From NCBI RefSeq assembly GCF_902833225.1, contig NZ_CADFEI010000015.1, positions 155,720 through 219,719 on the forward strand: 64,000 nucleotides of DNA. The letters run 5' to 3'. The translations under genes were made by a program, and so were the position numbers. Below, piece after piece: positions 56,981 through 64,000 of this stretch. Every line of letters begins with the position of its first letter. Position 1 is the stretch's first letter. The DNA is from Burkholderia sp. BCC1644 (GTDB lineage Bacteria; Pseudomonadota; Gammaproteobacteria; Burkholderiales; Burkholderiaceae). The notes under the pieces are model-generated. The model saw only the letters and a list, made by a program, of their open reading frames with translations. It searched no databases and was not told where the DNA came from.

Positions 56981-58273
56981 ATGACAACCCCTACACGCAT
57001 CGTCATCGTCGGCGGCGGGATCGCCGGATTGCAGCTCGCGACCCGCCTGGGCGAGCGTCTCGGCCGGTCCGGGCGTGCACAGGTCACCATTGTCGACCGC
57101 AGTCCGACCCACATCTGGAAGCCGATGCTGCACACGATCGCGGCCGGAACGCGCGACGTCCAGCAGCAGCAGGTGATTTTCCTCGCCCATGCCCGCGACC
57201 ACGGCTACACGTACCAGCCGGGCGAACTGAAGGGGCTCGATCGTGCGCGCCGCCGCGTGCAGCTCGGCGAGATCCGCTCGCAGGACGGCGAGGTGGTGAT
57301 CGAGGCGCGTGAGCTCGAATACGACGTGCTGATCCTCGCGCTCGGCAGCCAGGCCAACGATTTCGGCGTGCCGGGTGTGCGCGAGCACTGCTACTTCATC
57401 GACAGCCAGCAGCAGGCCGAGACCTTCAACGAAGCGTTGCGGATGCGCGTGTTCCGCAGCATCGCGCGCGACGAGCCGTTCCGCGTCGCGATCGTCGGCG
57501 CGGGCGCGACGGGTGTGGAGCTTGCGGCGGAGTTGAGCCGCCTGCTGGAAGTCGCACAGGCCTATGGCGACGAAACGGTGCGTGAGCGGCTGCAGCTCAC
57601 GCTGCTCGAAAGCGGCCCGCGCATCCTGAACGCGTTTCCGCCGAGGATTTCCGCGTCGGCGCAGCGGCGCCTCGAACAGATCGGCTTTCACGTGCTGACG
57701 TCGACGCGCGTCACGTCGGCCGACGCCAACGGTTTCCACTACGGCGACGGTTCGTTTGCCGAAGCGGACCTGATGGTCTGGGCCGCCGGCGTGAAGGCGC
57801 CCGATTTCATGCAGGCGCTCGGCGGGCTCGACACGAACCGCGCGAACCAGGTCGTCGTCGGGCCCACGCTGCAGGCAACGGGCGACGAGCACGTGTTCGC
57901 GATCGGCGATTGCGCGAGCCTGCTGCCCGACGGCCACGAACGGCCGCTGCCGCCCACCGCGCAGGTCGCGACGCAGCAGGCCGAACATCTCGCGAAGCAC
58001 CTGCCCGCGTGGCTCGACGGCACGCCGATTCCGCCGTTCGCGTTCCACGATTTCGGCGCGCTCGTGTCGATCAGCGACTACGACGCGTTCGGCACGCTCG
58101 GGCAGTTCGGGTTCTTTCGCGGCGGCTTCATCCAGGGGCGTTTCGCGCAGTTCAGCCACCTGATGCTCTACCGGCGGCACCAGCAGGCGCTGCACGGTTT
58201 CTCCAAGGCGACCTTGCTGTGGATCGCCGAACGGATCAACGGCTGGGTGCAGCCGCGCATCCGCCTGTCGTGA
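56981..58273 (+). CDS. ndh: Type II NADH:quinone oxidoreductase (NDH-2)
   Basis: 430 residues. FAD site IVIVGGGIAGLQLATRLG, NADH site VAIVGAGATGVELAAELSRLL, and FAD C-terminal motif VFAIGDCASL. The last ~50 residues are amphipathic, giving peripheral membrane attachment. It oxidises NADH and passes electrons to quinone without proton pumping. Second-copy status cannot be judged here. TetR control is suggested by the palindrome. Confidence 0.9.
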   Translation: MTTPTRIVIVGGGIAGLQLATRLGERLGRSGRAQVTIVDRSPTHIWKPMLHTIAAGTRDVQQQQVIFLAHARDHGYTYQPGELKGLDRARRRVQLGEIRSQDGEVVIEARELEYDVLILALGSQANDFGVPGVREHCYFIDSQQQAETFNEALRMRVFRSIARDEPFRVAIVGAGATGVELAAELSRLLEVAQAYGDETVRERLQLTLLESGPRILNAFPPRISASAQRRLEQIGFHVLTSTRVTSADANGFHYGDGSFAEADLMVWAAGVKAPDFMQALGGLDTNRANQVVVGPTLQATGDEHVFAIGDCASLLPDGHERPLPPTAQVATQQAEHLAKHLPAWLDGTPIPPFAFHDFGALVSISDYDAFGTLGQFGFFRGGFIQGRFAQFSHLMLYRRHQQALHGFSKATLLWIAERINGWVQPRIRLS

Positions 58274-58317
58274 TGCCGCGCGTTGCGGCACCGCGTAACG
58301 TTTCGAGGAAAGCAGAC

Positions 58318-58707
58318 ATGAACAACCCTGCAGCGCCCTGGCTCATGACCGTTGCCGCGATCGGCAGCTTCGACATGCCGTCCGTTTCATGGGGCGTCCC
58401 GCGGCGGCGCACCGTCACACGCGACCGCCTGCCGTCGTGGGACGCGTCGAGCAAGCCGACCATCAACGTGCTCGAACGGCCCACGGCCGACACCGTGATG
58501 ATTTCGTGGTGCGATGCGTGCACCGGGCATTACGGCTATCAGAAGTGGCGGCTGTTCACCGCGCGCAAGCGCGGCGTCTGTGCGCTGTCGGGGCGGCCGA
58601 TCGCGGCCGGCGACAGCGTCTATGCGCCGCAATTGCTCGGCTCGACGCCGGGCAACGCCGCCGCGATGGTGCTCGCCGCGTGCATCGACGAGGCCCTCGC
58701 GGCCTGA
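58318..58707 (+). CDS. DUF3331 protein
   Basis: 129 residues. Conserved core: INVLERPTADTVMISWCDACTGHYGYQKWRLFTARKRGVCALSGRPIAAGDSVYAP. The Cys residues (WCDAC and CALSG) suggest a metal site. The family is largely restricted to Burkholderiaceae and its function is unknown. Placed 44 bp behind ndh and possibly co-transcribed. Its stop is two bases from the convergent symporter's. Confidence 0.85.
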   Translation: MNNPAAPWLMTVAAIGSFDMPSVSWGVPRRRTVTRDRLPSWDASSKPTINVLERPTADTVMISWCDACTGHYGYQKWRLFTARKRGVCALSGRPIAAGDSVYAPQLLGSTPGNAAAMVLAACIDEALAA

Positions 58708-58709
58708 CG

Positions 58710-60038
58710 TCAGGTCGACGTGGTCCGAGCGGCGACATAGGCCGGATCGCTGTTCTGCCGTTCCAGTTCGGCATCGAGATGCGCGGCATGCGCCAGCGCT
58801 TCGGATTCCGACATCAGCTCGCCCTCCCACTTCGCGACCACCGCGCTGGCGATCGAGTTGCCCACCGCGTTCGTGGCCGAGCGGCCCATGTCGAGGAACG
58901 TGTCGACACCGAGTATCAGCAGCAACCCGGCTTCCGGGATGTTGAACTGGTGCAGCGTCGCCGCGATCACGACGAGTGACGCGCGCGGCACGCCGGCCAT
59001 TCCCTTCGACGTCAGCATCAGGATCAGCAGCATCGTGACCTGCGTGCCCAGCGACAGGTGGATGTTGTAGGCCTGCGCGATGAACAGCGACGCGAACGTG
59101 CAGTACATCATCGAGCCGTCGAGGTTGAACGAATACCCCATCGGCATCACGAAGCTCGAGATCTTGCGGCGCACGCCGAAACGGTCGAGCGCGTCGAGGA
59201 TCTTCGGGTACGCGGCCTCCGAGCTCGCGGTCGCGAACGACAGCATGAACGCTTCCTTGATCAGCACCAGCAGCCTGAACACACGGCGGCCGAGGAACAG
59301 CAGCCCGGCGGCGACGAGCGTGGCCCACAGCAGCACGAGGCTCACGTAGAAGTCGCCCATGAACACCGCGAACTTCAGCAGGATCGACAGCCCGTTGATC
59401 GCGACGGTCGACGCCATCGCGGCCATCACCGCAAGCGGCGCGAGCTTCATCACGTAGCCGGTGATCTTCAGCATCACGTGCGCGAGCTGGTCGATCGCGG
59501 CGACGAGGATCTTGCCGCGCTCGCCGAGCGCCGACAGCGCGACGCCGAAGAACATCGAGAACACGACGATCTGCAGGATTTCGTTGTTCGCCATCGCCTC
59601 GGCGAAGGACTTCGGCACCATGTGGCCGACGAAGTCCTTCAGTGTGAACTTGGACGTCGCGAGATGCGCGGACGCGCCGATGTCGGGCAGCGGCAAGCCG
59701 AGATTCTCGCCCGGCCGCAGCAGGTTCGCCATCAGCAGCCCGAGCAGCAGCGAGATCAGCGACGCGGTGACGAACCAGCCGAGCGCCTTCACGAACACGC
59801 GACCGACCGACGACGCATCGCCCATGTGCGCAATGCCGACGACGAGCGTCGAGAACACCAGCGGGCCGATCACCATCTTGATCAGCCGCAGGAACACGTC
59901 CGACACGAGCGAGATGTAGCCGGCGATTTCCGCGGCCGACTGCTTGTCCGGAAACTGCGTGTAGATCAGGTAGCCGATCAGGATGCCGGCCGCCATCGCG
60001 AGCAGGATCCAGCCTGCCGCGGACATTCGTTTGTTCAT
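58710..60038 (-). CDS. DctA/GltP-family dicarboxylate or glutamate symporter
   Basis: 442 residues from ATG 60038 (12 bp inside a longer frame). Family hairpin region SFATASSEAAYPKILDALDRFG and the SFNLDGSMMYCTFASLFIAQA (helix 7, unwound) followed by SKGMAGVPRASLVVIAATL. These are the Na+/H+-coupled SDF symporters. Position directly behind a gamma-glutamyltransferase suggests glutamate rather than succinate as cargo, but this is inference. Confidence 0.9.
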   Translation of the reverse strand: MNKRMSAAGWILLAMAAGILIGYLIYTQFPDKQSAAEIAGYISLVSDVFLRLIKMVIGPLVFSTLVVGIAHMGDASSVGRVFVKALGWFVTASLISLLLGLLMANLLRPGENLGLPLPDIGASAHLATSKFTLKDFVGHMVPKSFAEAMANNEILQIVVFSMFFGVALSALGERGKILVAAIDQLAHVMLKITGYVMKLAPLAVMAAMASTVAINGLSILLKFAVFMGDFYVSLVLLWATLVAAGLLFLGRRVFRLLVLIKEAFMLSFATASSEAAYPKILDALDRFGVRRKISSFVMPMGYSFNLDGSMMYCTFASLFIAQAYNIHLSLGTQVTMLLILMLTSKGMAGVPRASLVVIAATLHQFNIPEAGLLLILGVDTFLDMGRSATNAVGNSIASAVVAKWEGELMSESEALAHAAHLDAELERQNSDPAYVAARTTST

Positions 60039-60222
60039 AACGGGATTCACCGCACGGTGATGGAGTTGACGGATGAAAAGCGCGCGCCCGGCGCCGTGGC
60101 GGGGAGCGCGCGGTGCGAGCCGGTCAGGCTCGCGGATGTCCGTGAACGGACGCGCTGCCGCCGCTGCGGCATTCGCGGGAACGCGAACACCGGCGGCAGC
60201 GGTTCGGCAAGAAACGATCAGG

Positions 60223-61974
60223 TCAGTAGCCGATCGCCGAGCCGGCCGGACGGCGCGGATCGTTGACGCCGTAGATGTAGCCGGCGCGCACGTTGCCGGA
60301 CACCGACGAATCGTTGCCGGAACTCTGGCGGCTCGCCGCTTCGGTGCCCGGCAGGCCGACCATGATCAACTCGGCCGCACCCCAGGGCGTCTGCTCGACC
60401 ATCTTGTAGCCCATGTTGCGCAGGATCGAGAGCGTGTCGGGCGACAGGCCGCGGGTCTCGTAGTAGACCTCGTCGGGCAGCCACTGATGATGGACGCGCG
60501 GCGCGTCGACCGCATCCTGCGGGGTCATCCCGTAGTCGATCACGTTCAACACGGTCTGCAGCGTGATCGTGATGATGCGCGACCCGCCCGGCGAACCGAC
60601 CACCATGAACACCTTGCCGTCCTTCTTCACGATGGTCGGCGCCATCGACGACAGCGGACGCTTGCCCGGCGCGATCGAGTTGCGCGTGCCCTGCACGAGA
60701 CCGAACAGGTTCTGCGCACCGACCTTCACGGTGAAGTCGTCCATCTCGTCGTTCAGGAAGAAGCCGGTGCCCGGCGCGATCACCACGGCACCGAAGCGGC
60801 CGTTGACCGTATAGGTCGTCGACACCGCGTTGCCATCCTTGTCGATGATCGAATAGTGAGTCGTCTCCGGCTTCTCGTGCACGCCGACGCCCGGCTGCAC
60901 GTCGACCGATGCGGTCGCCATGTCACCGTTGATGTGCTTGCGAATCTCGGCCGCATATTGCTTGCTCGTCAGCTTCGCGACCGGATTGTCGATGAAGTTC
61001 GGATCGCCCAGCAGCGTGTTGCGGTCCTCGTATGCATGCCGCATCGCCTCGGTCATGTAGTGCACCACCGCAGCCGACTGGTAGCCGAGCTTGCGCAGGT
61101 CATACCCTTCGAGGATGTTCAGCGTCTCGCACATCGTCACGCCGCCCGAGCTCGGCGGCGGGGCCGACACGAACTCGTAGCCGCGATACGTGCACGTCAG
61201 CGGCGCCATGTCCTGCGCGCGGTAGGACGCGAAGTCGGCAGCCGTGATCACGCCGCCGCCACGCTTGGCCGCCGCTTCGACGATCTTCGGGATCTCGCCG
61301 TGATAGAACGCGTCGGGCCCCTGCTCCGCGATGCGCTCGAGCGTCCGGGCCAGGTCCTTCTGCACCAGGCGGTCGCCCGGCTGCAGCGGCGTACCGTCCG
61401 GCCGCAGGAAGATGCGGGCCGCTTCCGGGTCCTTCCTGAAGCGGTCGACCGTCGTGTCGAGGATGTCGGTGTCGCCGCGCGTCAGCACGAAGCCGTCGCG
61501 CGCCAGCCGGATCGCCGGCGCCATCACCTGCTTGCGCGTCAGCTTCCCGTACTTGCGCTGCGCGAGATCGAGGCCGGCCACCGTGCCCGGCACGCCGACC
61601 GCGCGATAGCCGTACAGGCTTTCGTCCGGAATGACGTTCCCTGCCGCGTCGAGATACATGTTCGCGGACGCCGCGGCCGGCGCGGTCTCGCGGAAATTGA
61701 TGAAGCGGTCGCGGCCGTCGGCCAGGTGGACGGTCATGAAACCGCCGCCGCCGATGTTGCCGCAGCACGAGTTGGTCACCGCCTGCGCATAACCGACCGC
61801 CACCGCCGCATCGACCGCGTTGCCGCCTTCCTTCAGGATGTCGACGCCGATTTGCGACGCAAAGTGCTGCGACGACACGACCATGCCGTTCTTCGCTTCG
61901 ACCGCGGGGGTCGACGCAGCGAACGCGCTCACGCTCATGGCCGACAACAGGGTGAGTACTACGAGCCGCCTCAT
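60223..61974 (-). CDS. ggt: Gamma-glutamyltransferase
   Basis: 583 residues. ATG 61974 follows GGAGGATCC. Signal peptide LVVLTLLSAMSVSAFAAS, so periplasmic. The autocatalytic processing Thr is in KPETTHYSIIDKDGNAVSTTYTVNGRFG, and the gamma-glutamyl-binding GSPGGSRIITITLQTVLN is complete. It splits glutathione and gamma-glutamyl amides to glutamate. With the symporter behind it and the RpiR regulator divergent, it forms a small nitrogen/glutathione-use module. Confidence 0.92.
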   Translation of the reverse strand: MRRLVVLTLLSAMSVSAFAASTPAVEAKNGMVVSSQHFASQIGVDILKEGGNAVDAAVAVGYAQAVTNSCCGNIGGGGFMTVHLADGRDRFINFRETAPAAASANMYLDAAGNVIPDESLYGYRAVGVPGTVAGLDLAQRKYGKLTRKQVMAPAIRLARDGFVLTRGDTDILDTTVDRFRKDPEAARIFLRPDGTPLQPGDRLVQKDLARTLERIAEQGPDAFYHGEIPKIVEAAAKRGGGVITAADFASYRAQDMAPLTCTYRGYEFVSAPPPSSGGVTMCETLNILEGYDLRKLGYQSAAVVHYMTEAMRHAYEDRNTLLGDPNFIDNPVAKLTSKQYAAEIRKHINGDMATASVDVQPGVGVHEKPETTHYSIIDKDGNAVSTTYTVNGRFGAVVIAPGTGFFLNDEMDDFTVKVGAQNLFGLVQGTRNSIAPGKRPLSSMAPTIVKKDGKVFMVVGSPGGSRIITITLQTVLNVIDYGMTPQDAVDAPRVHHQWLPDEVYYETRGLSPDTLSILRNMGYKMVEQTPWGAAELIMVGLPGTEAASRQSSGNDSSVSGNVRAGYIYGVNDPRRPAGSAIGY

Positions 61975-62056
61975 GACGGGATCCTCCAGACAAGTAAACC
62001 GGGCCGTGCCGGGATGCGCGGGCGTGCGAACGCGGGTCGACGCTCCCCATCCGGAC

Positions 62057-62068
62057 ATGTAATAAACA
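62057..62068. promoter_or_regulatory. RpiR-type operator, first copy
   Basis: ATGTAATAAACA; its reverse complement with one inserted T appears at 62178-62190. RpiR/HexR regulators bind TGTAAT-type sites. Confidence 0.4.
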
Positions 62069-62177
62069 ATACATTCCAGCGAGGCCGCGATCATATCACT
62101 CGATTTTTTGCGCCAAAACCTAGGGTTATCACTGAATTTAAAGCGAACGTTCGCCGAGATGCTTATTGGCATATGTT

Positions 62178-62190
62178 TGTTTTATTACAT
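62178..62190. promoter_or_regulatory. RpiR-type operator, second copy
   Basis: TGTTTTATTACAT, inverted against the first copy, 109 bp away, with one extra T. Two sites facing each other would allow looping. Confidence 0.4.
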
Positions 62191-62338
62191 CAATAGGCCA
62201 AGCAAGTGGCAGAGCGATGCGTCCCTCTAATACCGGGACTTGCACGGCCCGCCATCCGTCAATCGGCTAACATGCGTGGAGTCGCCGGCAGACCGCGGTC
62301 TGCCGTTTGTCATACAGATAAGAGAGCTGGAGTGCCCG

Positions 62339-63217
62339 ATGGGGACGAGCATCAGGGCGTTGCTGTTATCCCAGATGGATAGCTTCACGCCGTCGGAACA
62401 GAAGGTTGCGCAGGCGTTGCTGGATCGCTATCCCAGTCTCGGGCTGGGGCCCATCGCGCAATTCGCGAAGCAGGCGGAAGTCAGCGACCCGACCGTGTTC
62501 CGCTTCGTCGTCCGGATCGGCTTTCCCAACTACTCGTCGTTCCAGCAGGCGCTGCACGACGAGATCGACACCGCAATGAATTCCCCGCTCGCGCGGATGG
62601 ACGCGTTCCATTCGGAAACGGGCCTGCGCGACAGTCATTCCGCGATTTTCCAGCGGCTGTCCGAATCGCTCGCGACCACGATCGAAGGACTCGATGCGGC
62701 GGCATTCGACGCCGCGGTGGCGCTGCTCGCCGATCCGGACGTGCGCGTCTTCTGTGGCGGCGGACGTTATACGGCGCCGCTCGCATCGCTGTTTTCGTTC
62801 ACGCTCGCCTATGCGCGGCCGCATGTGCAGGCGGTCGAACCGAACGTGAATCTCGCGTCGGTCGCGCTGGCCGACATGGGGCGCGGCGACGTGCTCGTGA
62901 TCTTCGACTTTCGCCGCTACCAGAAGGACAGCATCCGCTTCGCGCAGGCCGCGCACCGGCTCGGCACACGCATCCTGCTGATCACGGACGAATGGCGCTC
63001 GCCGATCGGCGAATTCGCGGAGATCGTGCTGCGGATCCAGGGACGCCCGTTCGCGATGCTGCAGACCAACGTGCCGGCACTGGCGCTCGCCGAAGCGCTG
63101 GTGATCGGCGTGACGAACCGGCTGCCGGAACTGGCAAGGCAGCGGATGGAGAAGATCGAGCGGCTCAATACCGCGGGGATCGAGCAGGATACGAATCGGC
63201 GAAATTTGCCCGAATGA
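62339..63217 (+). CDS. RpiR-family regulator
   Basis: 292 residues. Helix-turn-helix LLSQMDSFTPSEQKVAQALLDRYPSLGLGPIAQFAKQAEVSDPTVFRFVVRIGF, then a SIS sugar-phosphate-binding domain (VFCGGGRYTAPLASLFSFTLAYARP, VLVIFDFRRYQKD). It resembles regulators of amino acid or sugar uptake. Divergent from ggt, the likely target. ATG 62339 has GGAG upstream. Confidence 0.88.
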   Translation: MGTSIRALLLSQMDSFTPSEQKVAQALLDRYPSLGLGPIAQFAKQAEVSDPTVFRFVVRIGFPNYSSFQQALHDEIDTAMNSPLARMDAFHSETGLRDSHSAIFQRLSESLATTIEGLDAAAFDAAVALLADPDVRVFCGGGRYTAPLASLFSFTLAYARPHVQAVEPNVNLASVALADMGRGDVLVIFDFRRYQKDSIRFAQAAHRLGTRILLITDEWRSPIGEFAEIVLRIQGRPFAMLQTNVPALALAEALVIGVTNRLPELARQRMEKIERLNTAGIEQDTNRRNLPE

Positions 63218-63244
63218 CGATCGCTCGCCATCCGGGCACGAACA

Positions 63245-64000
63245 TCAGCTCTCGACATCCTCGAGACTGAACACTTCCGTCTTGTCGTTGTACGAAAAGA
63301 CTTCGCCGTAGCGCCCCCAGTCGATCACCGCGTCGAGCGTTTCCTCGGCCGCTTCGTCGGACAGGAAATCCTCCAGCTCCTGCTCGAAGCGCACGCGCGG
63401 CGCGCGATGGCCCGGGCGCTCGTTCAGCACCTTCCGGATCCGCGCCGCCAGCGGCACATGCTTCAGCAGGTGATCGGCGAACATCAGCTTGCGCTCCTGC
63501 GTGCCGAACTCCGCGAACACGCGGGCAGGCGGCGTCAGGAACACGTCGCCTTCGCGCACGTCCGCGAAACCGAGGTACTGCAGCACTTCGGCGATCGGGA
63601 ACAGTTCATCCACTTCCAGATGCAGCGTGCGCGCGATTTCCGGCATGTCCGCGCGGCCGTGGTACGGCGCCATCGCAAGCGTCTCGATCAGGCCGGCCAT
63701 CAGGTTGGTCGACACGCGCGGCATCCAGCTGCCGAGTTCGAGCCCCTTCTTCGTCGCCTCGTTGGTCTGGCGCGCGGTCATCTTCGCGTAGATGTCGTCG
63801 ACGAGCTTGCGGAAATCGGTGTCGAGCCGGTTGCGCGGATGCTTGAACGGCACCTTGATCTCGGCGATCACGCGACCCGGGTTCGACGACAGCACGAGGA
63901 TCCGGTCGCACATGAACACGGCTTCCTCGATGTTGTGCGTGACGATCAGCACCGACTTGATCGGCATGCGGCCTTGCGTCCACAGATCGAGCAGGTCGGT
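63245..64000 (-). CDS. ABC transporter ATPase with AAATP C-terminal domain (cut by window edge)
   Basis: Open from the right edge to a stop at 63245, 251 codons. The visible part begins in the last portion of the nucleotide-binding domain, with the H-loop in VLIVTHNIEEAVFMCDRILVLSSNPGRVIAEI, and continues into a long C-terminal extension (LDTDFRKLVDDIYAKMTARQ ... LEVDELFPIAEVLQYLGFADVREGDVFLTPPARVFAEF). That extension is the AAA-associated domain of the nitrate/sulfonate/taurine-type importers. The Walker A half and partner genes lie outside the window. Confidence 0.88.
   Translation of the reverse strand, partial: TDLLDLWTQGRMPIKSVLIVTHNIEEAVFMCDRILVLSSNPGRVIAEIKVPFKHPRNRLDTDFRKLVDDIYAKMTARQTNEATKKGLELGSWMPRVSTNLMAGLIETLAMAPYHGRADMPEIARTLHLEVDELFPIAEVLQYLGFADVREGDVFLTPPARVFAEFGTQERKLMFADHLLKHVPLAARIRKVLNERPGHRAPRVRFEQELEDFLSDEAAEETLDAVIDWGRYGEVFSYNDKTEVFSLEDVES

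Larger units (their letters stand above)
61975..62338. other. Divergent control region of ggt and the RpiR gene
   Basis: 364 bp, A/T-rich in the middle (62055-62195). It holds the two TGTAAT-type half-palindromes described next and an AACCTAGGGTT palindrome (62117-62127). No ORF. Confidence 0.5.

Overview
This is a GC-rich stretch (roughly two thirds G+C) with the gene content of a Burkholderia cepacia complex chromosome, most likely chromosome 2. The strongest taxonomic markers are an intact CepI/CepR quorum-sensing pair with an RsaM-type gene between them, a DUF4148 exported protein, a DUF3331 protein and a Burkholderia-type general porin. I see no tRNA, rRNA, insertion sequence, prophage, CRISPR array or replication origin. 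Most long ORFs opposite the genes are GC-skew shadows.

Layout. 1-10 kb, all on the minus strand: two pseudopilin genes (GspI- and GspJ-like), three consecutive TPR-plus-glycosyltransferase genes, and the N-terminal part of a filamentous haemagglutinin that runs off the left edge. Three transcription units here (pseudopilins, TPR genes, haemagglutinin) each carry the same 30-bp promoter-like element about 95-110 bp before the first start codon, so they look like one co-regulated surface or secretion system. 10-20 kb: a small hypothetical gene, AlkB-like dioxygenase, RutE-like nitroreductase, metallophosphoesterase, LysR regulator, and a tightly overlapping four-gene efflux operon (YtcA-type lipoprotein, HlyD, FUSC permease, outer-membrane factor). 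20-24 kb: MgtC-family gene with a structured leader, then cepR, rsaM, cepI and a conserved gene behind cepI. Just after it lies a candidate small RNA with its own promoter, a cep-box-like site and a strong terminator.

24-30 kb: VOC protein, GNAT acetyltransferase, ribA, CBS-domain protein, DUF4148 protein, rnk, porin, and a Tat-exported YXWQ-type protein. 30-43 kb: accessory metabolism and regulators: HxlR regulator beside a perfect 15-bp-arm inverted repeat, SnoaL-like protein, LuxR-type regulator, amidohydrolase, isochorismatase-family hydrolase, two MFS transporters, LysR regulator, VOC/SDR pair and an NCS1 permease. 43-48 kb: a MarR-controlled module containing a GST, an unusual protein resembling only the C-terminal part of pyruvate dehydrogenase E1, and a full-length second E1. 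TTGCAA palindromes occupy both divergent promoters.

48-64 kb: an RND efflux operon divergent from soxR with a MerR-family-type 19-bp-spaced promoter; an SDR/LysR pair; a TetR regulator divergent from a type II NADH dehydrogenase; a DUF3331 gene; a dicarboxylate/glutamate-type symporter and a gamma-glutamyltransferase divergent from an RpiR regulator; and the C-terminal part of an ABC transporter ATPase running off the right edge.
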